This document shows positions 53,531 to 62,159 of a stretch of DNA of 64,000 nt, one piece after another. Numbering within the stretch: position 1 is the first letter of the stretch; each line of letters starts with the position of its first letter. The translations under genes and the position numbers were made by a program. Source of the DNA: Microbacterium invictum (lineage in GTDB: Bacteria; Actinomycetota; Actinomycetes; Actinomycetales; Microbacteriaceae). The notes under the pieces are model-generated. The model worked only from the letters and a program-made list of their open reading frames with translations. It had not been told where the DNA came from and did no database searches. The stretch covers positions 3,224,001 to 3,288,000 of the forward strand of contig NZ_JACIFH010000001.1 of NCBI RefSeq assembly GCF_014197265.1, given 5' to 3'.

Positions 53531-53586
53531 GCGTCGTTCAGCGCCTCCACAGGCGGCTGCGCGAGAATTGGACGTCGGTCCTCGAC

Positions 53587-53592
53587 TAGACT
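53587..53592 (+). promoter_or_regulatory. -10 box of the tRNA-Ser(UGA) gene
   Basis: TAGACT, identical to the boxes before serS and lacI (36870), lies 35 bases before the tRNA. Confidence 0.5.
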
Positions 53593-53627
53593 CGACCCCT
53601 GTTCGATGGATGCCGCGTGCATCATCG

Positions 53628-53712
53628 GGAGGGTTGTCCGAGCGGCCGAAGGATCCGGTCTTGAAAACCGGTGGGCAGCAATGTCCCGTGGGTTCGAATC
53701 CCACACCCTCCG
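53628..53712 (+). tRNA. tRNA-Ser (anticodon UGA)
   Basis: The acceptor GGAGGGT pairs with ACCCTCC, and the anticodon stem CCGGT/ACCGG encloses CTTGAAA, giving anticodon TGA. A long variable arm (GGGCAGCAATGTCCC) and the T-arm GTGGGTTCGAATCCCAC are present. CCA is not encoded. It sits just before the LCP gene and shares its transcription direction. Confidence 0.97.
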
Positions 53713-53730
53713 CAGTGTGAAAGGACGCCA

Positions 53731-55020
53731 GTGAGCGAGAGTTCCGAGGCGAAGGCGTCGCGGCGCCGGCAGCCCGTTGCCCGTCACGGCATCCTGACAT
53801 CCCCCAACCCGTTCGTGCAGGTGCTGCAGGTGCTGGTCGCGATCGTCGCGGTCGTCGTCGTCAGCGCCACGGCCGTCGGCGCGTTCGCCGTATGGGACTC
53901 CGCACGCGCTCTCGACGAGCGCGGCGTGTCGATCGGCGACGACGACGAGACGCTGCCGCCGACCCTCGGCGAGATCGAGGGTGGCGTGAACCTGCTGGTC
54001 GTCGGCACCGACTCGTGTGAGGGCCAGGATGTCACGCTGTTCCCGCGCTGCAAGCACGATGACGGGGGCGAGCGCAACGACGTCACGATGCTCGTGCACA
54101 TCAGCGACGACCCGCGCCGGGTGACGGTCGTCTCGTTCCCGCGCGACATGATCGTGCCGATCCCCTCCTGCCCCGACGGCGAGGGTGGCAACTATTCGGC
54201 GATGAGCGCGCAGATGATCAACTCGTCGTACATGTACGGCGGGCTGGCGTGCTCCGTGCTGACCGTGGAAGAGCTCACCGGCGTCGACATCCAGTACGCC
54301 GCGGCCGTCCGCTGGACCGGCGTGATCAACATGTCCGACGCCATCGGCGGCGTCGACGTGTGCGTGCAGTCCGATATCAGTGACAAGCACACCGGGCTGG
54401 ACCTGACCGCAGGCCCGCACACACTGGTCGGAAACGAGGCGCTGCAGTTCCTGCGCATCCGCCACGGCATCGGTGACGGGTCGGACCTCGGCCGCATCTC
54501 GAATCAGCAGCAGTTCATGAGCTCGATGGTGCGCAAGCTGCAGTCCGGCGGCGTGCTCGGCAACCCGGGAACGCTGCTGAACCTCGCGACCACCGCGGTG
54601 CGCCAGGTCAACGAGGGTCAGCTCGTGCTGAGCAGTTCGATGACCAACCCTCAGCGCATGGTGCAGATCGCCATGGCGGTGCGCAACGTCAAGTACGAGG
54701 ACATCGTGTTCGTGCAGTACCCGACCGCGTACGCCACCGGCGGCTCGCGCGTGGTGCCGGTGTCTGACGCGGCCGATGTGCTGTTCACCGCGCTCGCCGA
54801 GAACAAGGCGATCAAGCTCACCGGCGAGGCCAGTGGCGGCTACGGTGTCGAGGTGGTCGGCGAGGCCGACGAGGTCGGTGGCGGCGCGACGGCCACGCCC
54901 GATCCCGGCGAGACTCCGGATGCCGCAGCGACGCCGGGCCCGGATGATTCGGTTGAGCTTCCGAGCACCATCCCCGGACAGACCGCGGCTCAGGTCACCT
55001 GCACGCGCGCGGAGCGCTGA
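53731..55020 (+). CDS. LytR-CpsA-Psr (LCP) family cell-wall ligase
   Basis: 429 residues from GTG 53731 after GAAAGGA. A short cytoplasmic tail leads to one membrane helix (about 30-53, VLQVLVAIVAVVVVSATAVG), then an extracellular LCP domain: NLLVVGTDSC, RNDVTMLVHI, VVSFPRDMIVPIP, INMSDAIGGVDVCV and LRIRHGIGDGSDLGRISNQQQFM, which hold the Arg and Asp residues that bind the polyprenyl pyrophosphate. A Thr/Pro-rich tail ends the protein. It transfers glycopolymers from lipid carriers to peptidoglycan. Confidence 0.93.
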   Translation: MSESSEAKASRRRQPVARHGILTSPNPFVQVLQVLVAIVAVVVVSATAVGAFAVWDSARALDERGVSIGDDDETLPPTLGEIEGGVNLLVVGTDSCEGQDVTLFPRCKHDDGGERNDVTMLVHISDDPRRVTVVSFPRDMIVPIPSCPDGEGGNYSAMSAQMINSSYMYGGLACSVLTVEELTGVDIQYAAAVRWTGVINMSDAIGGVDVCVQSDISDKHTGLDLTAGPHTLVGNEALQFLRIRHGIGDGSDLGRISNQQQFMSSMVRKLQSGGVLGNPGTLLNLATTAVRQVNEGQLVLSSSMTNPQRMVQIAMAVRNVKYEDIVFVQYPTAYATGGSRVVPVSDAADVLFTALAENKAIKLTGEASGGYGVEVVGEADEVGGGATATPDPGETPDAAATPGPDDSVELPSTIPGQTAAQVTCTRAER

Positions 55021-55175
55021 GTTCTCGGTCTACGTAGCCCGCGGCGCACCAGGTTCGTCACCGTGGCGCTGGAGGTGTCCAGCATGACCATGAGGTCTTT
55101 GGGGCTGATGTCTAGTTCGTGCCCCAGCTGATCGACGAGGAGGACGACTTCGAAGACGCTCTCGAGCGAGAGTGG
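55020..55175 (-). pseudogene. possible fragment of a helix-turn-helix regulator
   Basis: The minus strand reads DQLGHELDISPKDLMVMLDT followed by SSATVTNLVRRGL, which resembles the DNA-binding part of MarR-type regulators. No sensible start, dimerisation arms or wing is seen, and the frame ends in Arg-rich sequence overlapping the LCP stop. It is at most a remnant; coincidence cannot be excluded. Confidence 0.3.
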
Positions 55176-55291
55176 CGCCGGACATACGGGACTCCCGGCG
55201 AGGAGCGCCTGGCCGGCTGACGGCAAAGTGCGACGGTTCACATCGGTTATGATTGCTGAGCGTGTCTGTCCGCTGTGGCGGTCGGATGCCT

Positions 55292-55380
55292 GGAGACGTC
55301 GCATAGTCCGGCCTAGTGCACCACCCTGCTAAGGTGGAGTTCCCGTAAGGGAACCGAGGGTTCAAATCCCTCCGTCTCCG
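55292..55380 (+). tRNA. tRNA-Ser (anticodon GCU)
   Basis: The acceptor GGAGACG pairs with CGTCTCC, and CCACC/GGTGG encloses CTGCTAA, giving anticodon GCT. The variable arm is GTTCCCGTAAGGGAAC, and the T-arm is GAGGGTTCAAATCCCTC. Discriminator G55380 is followed by CCA-like bases. TATGAT (55248-55253) upstream is a possible -10. Its 3' end is the attachment site of the adjoining island. Confidence 0.97.
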
Positions 55381-55383
55381 CCA
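55360..55383 (+). repeat. attL, within tRNA-Ser(GCU)
   Basis: This is the 3' part of the tRNA from the last G of the T-stem through the following CCA. It is identical over 24 bases to 63891-63914. Confidence 0.85.
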
Positions 55384-55385
55384 CG

Positions 55386-55414
55386 AATAGCCCCGATCAG
55401 GGACTATTTCTGTT
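55386..55414 (+). terminator. terminator after tRNA-Ser(GCU)
   Basis: AATAGCCCC (55386-55394) and GGGACTATT (55400-55408) form a stem with one mismatch around GATCA, followed by TCTGTTT. Confidence 0.6.
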
Positions 55415-55573
55415 TCGGCGTGAGAAGGATTTGGGAAGAGTTTGCGCGCGTTTCGTGTGCCCGCGCCTGACATTGTCCGGTTGAGCAGCGTTCGTTTAGC
55501 TCCGCGAGCCGCGGAATCACGCGATTCTCGACGTCATCGCTTCGGCATCTAGTGCGGCTTTCGAGGGGACGCG

Positions 55574-55596
55574 GGGATCGATTCCCTCCGTCTCCG
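55574..55596 (+). repeat. decayed copy of the tRNA-Ser 3' end
   Basis: This stretch keeps CCCTCCGTCTCCG of the att core, but the T-loop reads GGGATCGATTCCC, with changed T54. It is probably an old attachment site or tRNA fragment from an earlier integration. Confidence 0.5.
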
Positions 55597-55662
55597 GCGC
55601 GCACCTTCGTGACGTGATCGTCGAGCTGAGCTCGGGTGGCGCTGGTGAGTTAGGGTGGCGCT

Positions 55663-55745
55663 CCGGTGGGTTCTATTCCCACCGGCACCGCCACGTCGAA
55701 GCCCCGCGAACCCTTGGAAACAGGGGGATCGCGGGGCATTCTTCT
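55663..55745 (+). other. tRNA-3'-end-like sequence followed by a terminator
   Basis: CCGGTGGGTTCTATTCCCACCGG (first 20 bases 55663-55682) looks like a T-arm with a changed loop, then CACCGCCA. A strong hairpin follows: GCCCCGCGA (55701-55709) with TCGCGGGGC (55729-55737) and ATTCTTCTT. No complete tRNA can be folded upstream, so this looks like the 3' remnant of a lost tRNA gene and its terminator. From 55746 to about 56100 I see no gene. Confidence 0.45.
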
Positions 55746-56102
55746 TGCCCCAAAACGACTTTCCCAGCGCCCGCAGGGGCGACCAGGAGCGCCAACGGCC
55801 CGCCGAGCGCTGCATCCAACTTCGCGCGCAGCCCCGGGAGACCCACGGTATAGCGCGGCACCCTCGGGGTCCTACTCACTCCCGCGCCCCCATCGGTGCA
55901 AGTCCCGTCTGTGAGGGAATCTATCCCATGAGTCAGCGCGACGTCGACCGATGGTGCTGAAGGGCCACGTGAGGTTTGTAGAGCCGGGCGCGTCGCGAAA
56001 CTCGACACTCGTCACCCGGTGCGGGTGACGCCCTGCCCGCACCTCACCGGGAGCATGGGGCAATGTACGCGCGTCCACGACGGGACAGGGGCGTGATGGG
56101 AA

Positions 56103-56294
56103 ATGCGCGGGATGAACTTGGCTGAGCTGGGAACGGTGGACGACTTCGTCATCGAGTCACCCGCGGACGTTCGCCCGGCACCCTCTGCCCTCGACAGGGA
56201 GGTCGTCGTGGGCGCGGCCGTCGGGCCAGGACCGCCAGTCGCTCCGGCGACGGTCGTCGGCGCCGTCGTCACGCCCGGCCGACCCCGCATCTGA
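56103..56294 (+). CDS. small hypothetical protein
   Basis: 63 residues, MRGMNLAELGTVDDF followed by Pro/Val/Ala-rich sequence. There is no clear ribosome-binding site or family. It ends 34 bases before the DUF1254 gene and could be translated with it, but may be spurious. Confidence 0.25.
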   Translation: MRGMNLAELGTVDDFVIESPADVRPAPSALDREVVVGAAVGPGPPVAPATVVGAVVTPGRPRI

Positions 56295-56328
56295 CCCCAG
56301 ACCACCGCACACCGCACTGAGGAGACCT

Positions 56329-57798
56329 ATGTCAAGCGCGGCAACGCCGAACTTCAACACACCCATCCCCGCGAAGATCATGACGCCCGATCGGGTGTCG
56401 ACTCGGATCGGCACGCTCGAGTTCTTCGACGGAATGCCCAGTGACGCGACCGCGGCGCTGGTCCAGGATCATCTGATCTTCCTCCGAGCGGTCGAGGTGT
56501 TCCTCAGCACGATCCCGGCGGCGTCGCTCGAGGCGGTGCGCGCCGGGCTTGCCGAGTTCGGCGCGACCTTGTCGAGCCAGGTCGTCATCTTCGACGAGCT
56601 CATGGATTCGAACTCGCTGTTCCTGACGGGCAACACCGACACCGTGTACGCGCTCGCGGTGCTCAATCTCGAACACGATGGACCGACGGTGGTGGAGATT
56701 CCGCCGGGATGCGGGCCAGGCACGGTGGATGACGCCTGGTTCCGGTTCGTGATCGACATGGGTGCCCCGGGGCCGGACCGCGGGCAGGGAGGCAAGTACC
56801 TCATCCTTCCGCCCGGATACGACGGCGAGGTCCCCGAGGGATACTTCACCGCGACCTCGACGAGTTACATCAACGTCATGGTGCTGCGCGGGTTCCTGGT
56901 GGAGGGGAAGCCGGATGCGGCGTCCCGGATGTTCCGCGATGGCGTGAAGGTCTATCCGCTGAGCGCGTCGCAGGATCCGCCGGCCATGGAGTTCCTCAAC
57001 GCGTCAGGCAGGGTGTTCAACACCATCCACGCCAACAATGTCGAGTTCTACGATGAATTGCACACCGTGATCGACCGGGAGCCGGTCGAGATGATCGACC
57101 CGGAAGTTCGGGGGCTGTTGGCGGCCATCGGCATCCGCAAGGGCTATCCATTCAATCCCGACTCCGCCCTGAAGGCGACGCTCATCGATGCAGCGGCAGT
57201 GGCCAACGCCACCGCACGAGCTGCTTTCTTCCAGACCCCTGTCGCCGACAACTACCTTTACGAGGGAAGCCAGTGGAAGCGCGGCTTCTTCGGCGGGGAT
57301 TACCGGTTCCTGATGCAGGGCGGTGGCGGTGAGCGCAATCTCGATGCCCGCACCGCCTTCTTCTACATGGCCACCGTAAACACGCCCGCCATGGCCATGA
57401 AGATGGTCGGCCGCGGATCCCAATACGCCATTGCAGACCGGGACAGCAGCGGCGTCTACCTGGACGGCGCCAAGGACTACCGCTTGCACGTGCCCGCCGA
57501 CGCGCCGGCCAAAGACTTCTGGTCCGTGGTCGTGTACGACCCGCAGACGCGTTCCGAGCTGCAGACCGGTCAACCGTTCCCTAGCAAGAACAATTCGAAG
57601 CCGGGTCTGGCGGTGAACCCGGACGGATCGGTGGACCTCTTCTTTGGCCCGAATCCGCCCGAGGCGGGAGAAGCGAACTGGATCCAGACCGTCCCCGGCA
57701 AGGGGTGGTTCACCATCCTGCGCCTCTATGGTCCGCTCGACCCATGGTTCGACCAGACGTGGCGGCCGGGAGAAGTGGTGCATATCGAAGCGTCCTGA
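56329..57798 (+). CDS. DUF1254 / DUF1214 domain protein
   Basis: 489 residues after GAGGAG. The N-terminal half (about 40-170) has the DUF1254 pattern with FLRAVEVFL and NTDTVYALAVLNLEHDGPTVVEIPPG. The C-terminal part (about 350-470) has the DUF1214 pattern YRLHVPADAPAKDFWSVVVYDPQTRSEL and a final WFTILRLYGP. Members occur as secreted or cytoplasmic proteins of unknown role; this one lacks a signal peptide. Its neighbour is an arylsulfatase on the other strand. The function is not known. Confidence 0.87.
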   Translation: MSSAATPNFNTPIPAKIMTPDRVSTRIGTLEFFDGMPSDATAALVQDHLIFLRAVEVFLSTIPAASLEAVRAGLAEFGATLSSQVVIFDELMDSNSLFLTGNTDTVYALAVLNLEHDGPTVVEIPPGCGPGTVDDAWFRFVIDMGAPGPDRGQGGKYLILPPGYDGEVPEGYFTATSTSYINVMVLRGFLVEGKPDAASRMFRDGVKVYPLSASQDPPAMEFLNASGRVFNTIHANNVEFYDELHTVIDREPVEMIDPEVRGLLAAIGIRKGYPFNPDSALKATLIDAAAVANATARAAFFQTPVADNYLYEGSQWKRGFFGGDYRFLMQGGGGERNLDARTAFFYMATVNTPAMAMKMVGRGSQYAIADRDSSGVYLDGAKDYRLHVPADAPAKDFWSVVVYDPQTRSELQTGQPFPSKNNSKPGLAVNPDGSVDLFFGPNPPEAGEANWIQTVPGKGWFTILRLYGPLDPWFDQTWRPGEVVHIEAS

Positions 57799-57861
57799 CC
57801 GCCCGCACCCGCTCGGCCTGCCTTGGGCGGGAGCGCACACAATCGATCCAAGGATGGTGAC

Positions 57862-58317
57862 ATGGAGCGCACGGCTTCCTGGCGGGCTACGATGGCGGTC
57901 TTGCTCGCCATCGGGCTCGGTGCGTCGGTAGCGCCCGCGTCGGCGCACACTTCGGTTGTCCATGCCACCGCACCGGCCGACGCCGCGCCGACGGTAATCG
58001 CGGCGGCCGCTGCGGCAGGTTGCAGCTATGCAACGGCGGGACCGCAAGCGCCAGCGATCTGCTGGCTCGACTTCACCGGATTCAACGCTGCGCAGGCGAT
58101 GACTGCCGCCGGTCAGCACTTTCGTCTCTCGCTTCCTAGGTGTCGAAAGTCTCGGCGATGTCCTCGTATGGGTGAGGCTGGCAGTTGCGAGACCGCGCAG
58201 GAGGGAGTAGGCGCGAGACGGCGGGGCGGCTGCGAGTTTGCGTCGTCGATAATCGTCGGTCGCCCCTCCCGCGATCGTGTGTGGCCATACCGATTCGGTC
58301 GAGCTTCGGAGCGATGA
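57862..58317 (+). pseudogene. truncated secreted surface protein (CshA-like N-terminus)
   Basis: From ATG 57862 a signal peptide (MERTASWRATMAVLLAIGLG, cleavage after ASA) leads to CSYATAGPQAPAICWLDFTG and FNAAQAMTAAGQHFRLSLP. This is the start of large actinobacterial surface proteins with a CshA-type N-terminal domain. After about 58137 the frame turns to Arg/Cys-rich sequence without protein character, so the domain breaks off and the rest of the gene is gone. The break may mark a recombination point next to the sulfatase gene. Confidence 0.6.
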
Positions 58318-58331
58318 ACAGCGCCATTGCC

Positions 58332-60698
58332 TTATTGACGCGCCATGGCGATGCGGAGGCGTTCGTCGGGGTCGATCAGGTGGTTGTGGTCGTCCTCGCC
58401 GACGTCGATCTGAACCCAGTTGATCTTGCCCGTGAACTTGCTGGTCTGTGGGGTGTAGTCGGGGCTGACCGCGGTGCCCGATTCGTAGCCGACATCCGTG
58501 GTCTCGTCGGCGGAGAACACCATCGGCTGCGTCAACCCGACGCGGCCGGTGCCGACCGCTTCACCGTCGTAGTAGATCGTGACGTCGCCGCCTTTGGCCA
58601 GACCGCCGCCGTCGTAGACGAACTCCATCCGGACCTGGTGTCTACCAGGCGGGACCGCAATGGTGGCCTCCGCTGCGAACTCGTGGATGCCGAGGACGTT
58701 GTAGACGAACTTCGCCCTCCCGCCGGTGAGGTAGATGCTCCAGCCACCGAACCGCCCGCCCTGTGTGATGATTACGCCATCCGCGCCGCTGTCGGGGATC
58801 TCGACCTCGGCGGTCACTGAGAACGACTTGTTCTTGATGCTGACCACACTGTTCTCGGACAAGCGGCCCATTCCGGAGAACAGCAGCTGACTGTTCCCGT
58901 GGATCAACGTGGGCCGGCCGGCGATCTCGGGGTTGAGCCGATCGGCGGTGCGGTCATCGAGAGGCAGCACGTTGTACTTGACCGCCTCGATGAGCCACAG
59001 CCGCTGCAGCTCGTGCAGCTTCTCGGGATGCTCGGCGGCGAGATTGCGGCTCTGGCTGAAGTCGGTGCTGCCGTCGTAGAGCTCCCACACGTCGTCGTCG
59101 AACGCCGCGAGATCTCCGCCGACCATCACCCACGGAGTGCGGTGCTTGGTGACCGCGCTCCACCCCTTGTAGTAGATGCCGCGGTTGCCGAACATCTCGA
59201 AGTACTGCAAGTCGTGCTTCTCGGGGGTGTCGGGTTCGTCGAAGGTGTAGAGCATGCTCGTACCCTCCATCGGCGACTGCTGCACACCATTGACCATGGT
59301 CGGCTCAGGCAGGCCTGCAGCTTCGAGGATGGTGGGGGCGATGTCGATCACGTGGGTGAACTGACTGCGCTGCCCGCCTTTCTCCGCGATCCCCTTCGGC
59401 CAGTGCACGATCGTGCCGTTTCGAGTGCCGCCCCAGTGCGATGCGACCTGCTTCGTCCACTGCAGTGGCGAGTTCATCGCCCACGCCCAGCCGACCGCGT
59501 AGTGGTTGTACGAGGCAGGGCTGCCGAACTCGTCCATCTTCGACAGCATGAACTCCGGCGTCTCCAGCGCGGCCATCCCGTTGAAGTTCGCCATCTCGTT
59601 GAATGCCCCATTCACGGTGCCTTCGGCTGAGGCGCCGTTGTCGCCGATGATGTAGTAGATGATCGTGTTCTCCAGTACGCCCAGGTCCTCGATCGCGTCG
59701 ATCACCCGGCCGACGTGGAAGTCGGTGTGCTCCAGGAAGCCGGCATAGACCTCCATCTCCCGCTCCAGCACTGGCTTGAGTTCGACGGGCATGTCATCCC
59801 ACGCCGGAATCTCGGAATGACGCGGAGTCAGTTCCGCGTCGGCCGGGATGACGCCCAGCTCCTTCTGCCGGGCGAAGGTCTTCTCGCGCTGGGCATCCCA
59901 CCCGTCGGCGAACTGGCCCTTGTACTTGTCGGCCCATTCCTTCGGCACGTGGTGCGGTGCGTGCGTCGCCCCCGGCGCGAAGTAGACGAAGAACGGCTTG
60001 TCCGGCATCAACGCTTTCTGCGTGCGGATCCAGCTCACCGCACGGTCGGCGAGATCCTCGGTCAGGTGGTAGCCCTCCTCGGGCGTCGCGGGCGGTTCGA
60101 TCGGGGTGGTTCCGTCGTACAACGCCGGCTCCCATTGGTTGTTCTCGCCGCCGATGAACCCATAGAACTTCTCGAAACCCCCGCCCGCGGACGGCCACGC
60201 ATCGAACGGGCCCATCGGCGACGACTGCCACACCGGCACCTCGTGGCACTTGCCGAACTGTGCGGTCGAGTAGCCGTTCAGCTTCAGCGTCATCGCGAGC
60301 GGCGCCTTGGTGTTCGGCTTCAGCGAGCTGTTGCCCGGAGCCGACGTCGCCGTTTCGGTGATGCTGCCCATGCCCACCGAATGGTGGTTTCGACCGCTCA
60401 ACATCGCTGCCCGCGTGGGCGCGCACAGCGCGGTCGTGTGGAAGCGGTTGTACTTCAGCCCGCCAGCGGCGAGCTTCTCCGCGTTCGGAGTGGCGCAGGG
60501 CCCACCGAACGCGCTGGACGCGCCGAAGCCGGTGTCATCGATGAGCACGATCAGGACATTGGGGGCGCCTTGTGGCGGGAGGAGCGGCTCGATCGGCGGA
60601 TAAGTCGTATCGGGGTCCTTCGCGTCGTAGGTCGTCAATCCGTAAGCGGGCCGATCGGGAATTGGGAGCATCGTGCGTGCGTGGCGGTCAGGGGTCAT
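58332..60698 (-). CDS. arylsulfatase (type I, large form)
   Basis: 788 residues from ATG 60698, seven bases after GAAGGA; an in-frame GTG at 60713 precedes the site. Metal ligands Asp54/Asp55 in LIVLIDDTGFGASSAFGG and the formylglycine motif Cys92-APTR with AAMLSGRNHH define a CxPxR sulfatase that needs a maturating enzyme encoded elsewhere. The C-terminal 180 residues are an added beta domain (GGRFGGWSIYLTGGRAKFVYNVLG). Length and layout match mycobacterial AtsA/AtsD-type sulfatases of about 787 residues. No signal peptide is seen, so it probably acts in the cytoplasm on sulfate esters. Confidence 0.92.
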   Translation of the reverse strand: MTPDRHARTMLPIPDRPAYGLTTYDAKDPDTTYPPIEPLLPPQGAPNVLIVLIDDTGFGASSAFGGPCATPNAEKLAAGGLKYNRFHTTALCAPTRAAMLSGRNHHSVGMGSITETATSAPGNSSLKPNTKAPLAMTLKLNGYSTAQFGKCHEVPVWQSSPMGPFDAWPSAGGGFEKFYGFIGGENNQWEPALYDGTTPIEPPATPEEGYHLTEDLADRAVSWIRTQKALMPDKPFFVYFAPGATHAPHHVPKEWADKYKGQFADGWDAQREKTFARQKELGVIPADAELTPRHSEIPAWDDMPVELKPVLEREMEVYAGFLEHTDFHVGRVIDAIEDLGVLENTIIYYIIGDNGASAEGTVNGAFNEMANFNGMAALETPEFMLSKMDEFGSPASYNHYAVGWAWAMNSPLQWTKQVASHWGGTRNGTIVHWPKGIAEKGGQRSQFTHVIDIAPTILEAAGLPEPTMVNGVQQSPMEGTSMLYTFDEPDTPEKHDLQYFEMFGNRGIYYKGWSAVTKHRTPWVMVGGDLAAFDDDVWELYDGSTDFSQSRNLAAEHPEKLHELQRLWLIEAVKYNVLPLDDRTADRLNPEIAGRPTLIHGNSQLLFSGMGRLSENSVVSIKNKSFSVTAEVEIPDSGADGVIITQGGRFGGWSIYLTGGRAKFVYNVLGIHEFAAEATIAVPPGRHQVRMEFVYDGGGLAKGGDVTIYYDGEAVGTGRVGLTQPMVFSADETTDVGYESGTAVSPDYTPQTSKFTGKINWVQIDVGEDDHNHLIDPDERLRIAMARQ

Positions 60699-61019
60699 CG
60701 GCGTTCCTTCCACATCCGGATGTCGGCAGGATCAGCTAACTCCGATCGGACTGGCGACGCATCACCACATGGGGATGATGTCCGGGTTCAAAGTTCCGCG
60801 GTAGGTTTCGGGCCACGAAGCTCTGGCCTCCAAGCCGAGACCGTCCGGTGCGGACGTGGGAAGAGACTGGGAAGAGTCCTCGATGGTCGGTCAGTCCTCG
60901 ATGGTCGGCACATCGAGGATGACCGACGAAGGCTCGTCCCCGTGTGTGGGACAGCAGCGGAACAGACGTACTGCCTCCATATGACTCGATGCAGCGTTGG
61001 AGAACTCGAAACGCCGATT
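60699..61019. other. gap without a recognised gene
   Basis: The only structure seen is a 16-base direct repeat AGTCCTCGATGGTCGG at 60875 and 60893. GC content is lower than in the flanking core genome. It probably holds the sulfatase promoter. Confidence 0.5.
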
Positions 61020-61382
61020 TCACCGTCGTGGATTCGAGCGAGCTTGCCGGTTCAGCGAGGTCGCCAACCCGTCTGTGCCACGATGACCACGTGGAGAGTC
61101 CGCGAGGATCGGAGCGACGTGCTCATACTCGTGGAACGGCGGCGAGGTGAGCTCCCACAGCAGTTGCAGCGCCCCCGGATTTGACGTGAGTGTTCCGAGT
61201 TCACGAGCCCGGGCGAGCAGGGCAGGGTCGGCGACCACGGCATCCCGTGCGCGTGCGAAGGCATCGAACGCGCGATTCCAGCGCGCCGACCCGAACCCCA
61301 GTGGCGACCCGAGGGCCTCACGCGCGTCGAACGCTGCGACGAGGGCCTTCCATCTGGCGTCCTCGTTGAGGTCGAGAACCAT
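61020..61382 (-). CDS. hypothetical protein
   Basis: 120 residues. The sequence is helical and Ala-rich (DARWKALVAAFDAREALGSP, RARDAVVADPALLARARELG) and ends in a polar tail. No family, signal peptide or membrane segment was recognised. Codon usage looks coding for residues 1-95; the last 25 may be out of the ancestral frame. It lies between the sulfatase and the nuclease pair on the same strand. Confidence 0.5.
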   Translation of the reverse strand: MVLDLNEDARWKALVAAFDAREALGSPLGFGSARWNRAFDAFARARDAVVADPALLARARELGTLTSNPGALQLLWELTSPPFHEYEHVAPILADSPRGHRGTDGLATSLNRQARSNPRR

Positions 61383-61532
61383 CTGCGTGTAATCCCTTCG
61401 AAGCCGTCAGAGCAGAACGCCGCAGGCCTGTAGCAGTTTGATCCCAAAGTCATACTGCCTCTGGTGCGCCCGCTGCGAAAGAGACGTTGTCCGTGGCGGA
61501 TCCACTGTTCCGCCGGCGACTGAGTCGGCTAA

Positions 61533-62159
61533 TCAGTCCGGCCTTTTGCCGTTCCTGCGAAGGTTCTCTTCGACAAACCACGGCTGCGGCCCAAGTCTCG
61601 GCGCCGTGCCGGGGGCTGGCTGAGGTACCTCCCTGCCTGCCGAGGCTCCTCCTCTTGCGTGTGCTTCCATTCGGTCATGCAGTCTCAGCGCGCCGGCCGC
61701 GCGTTCTGCGCCGCGATTGCTGGTGCAGCGCAGCGATCTTGCAGGGCGTCGTTCGCCAGGCCAGATCACAAGTTCGATGCGCTGCGTTGCGTCCATGACC
61801 ACTAGGTCGTAGTCGTTGTCTGCCCCGACGGAGGAGATGCGCAACGTAGCTCTCGCCCATCGAGGGATCTCAGCAGGAACAGCCCCAGCAATCGAAACCC
61901 TTCCGACTACCTCCACTGGCACCTCCACAACGTCCTCCCACACCGCCGCAGGTGGAGGTTCGGCATCTCGCGTAACGAGTGACAGTTGAACGGGCCCTCG
62001 ATTCGGGGCTGCAGCGAGCGCTATTGAAGCGTCAGTGGATAGTTGCAGCAGACAGCCGACGCCCGCTCGGTAGGCATCAATGACTTCACCAAGTAGTCGG
62101 AGGCCACCGATCGCGACTAGATGATTGTCGACTTGGCCAATGCCGGACCATTCGTTCAT
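61533..62159 (-). CDS. unknown protein coupled to a secreted nuclease; candidate immunity protein
   Basis: 208 residues. ATG 62159 overlaps the stop of the nuclease gene as TGATG, so the pair is translated together. Residues 1-135 look like a compact soluble alpha/beta protein (GLRLLGEVIDAYRAGVGCLL, EVPVEVVGRVSIAG, RISSVGADNDYDLVVMD), without signal peptide. The last 70 residues are Arg/Pro/Ala-rich and may follow a frameshift. Small cytoplasmic proteins in this position after a secreted nuclease are often its immunity protein; that is inference, and no family was recognised. Confidence 0.55.
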   Translation of the reverse strand: MNEWSGIGQVDNHLVAIGGLRLLGEVIDAYRAGVGCLLQLSTDASIALAAAPNRGPVQLSLVTRDAEPPPAAVWEDVVEVPVEVVGRVSIAGAVPAEIPRWARATLRISSVGADNDYDLVVMDATQRIELVIWPGERRPARSLRCTSNRGAERAAGALRLHDRMEAHARGGASAGREVPQPAPGTAPRLGPQPWFVEENLRRNGKRPD

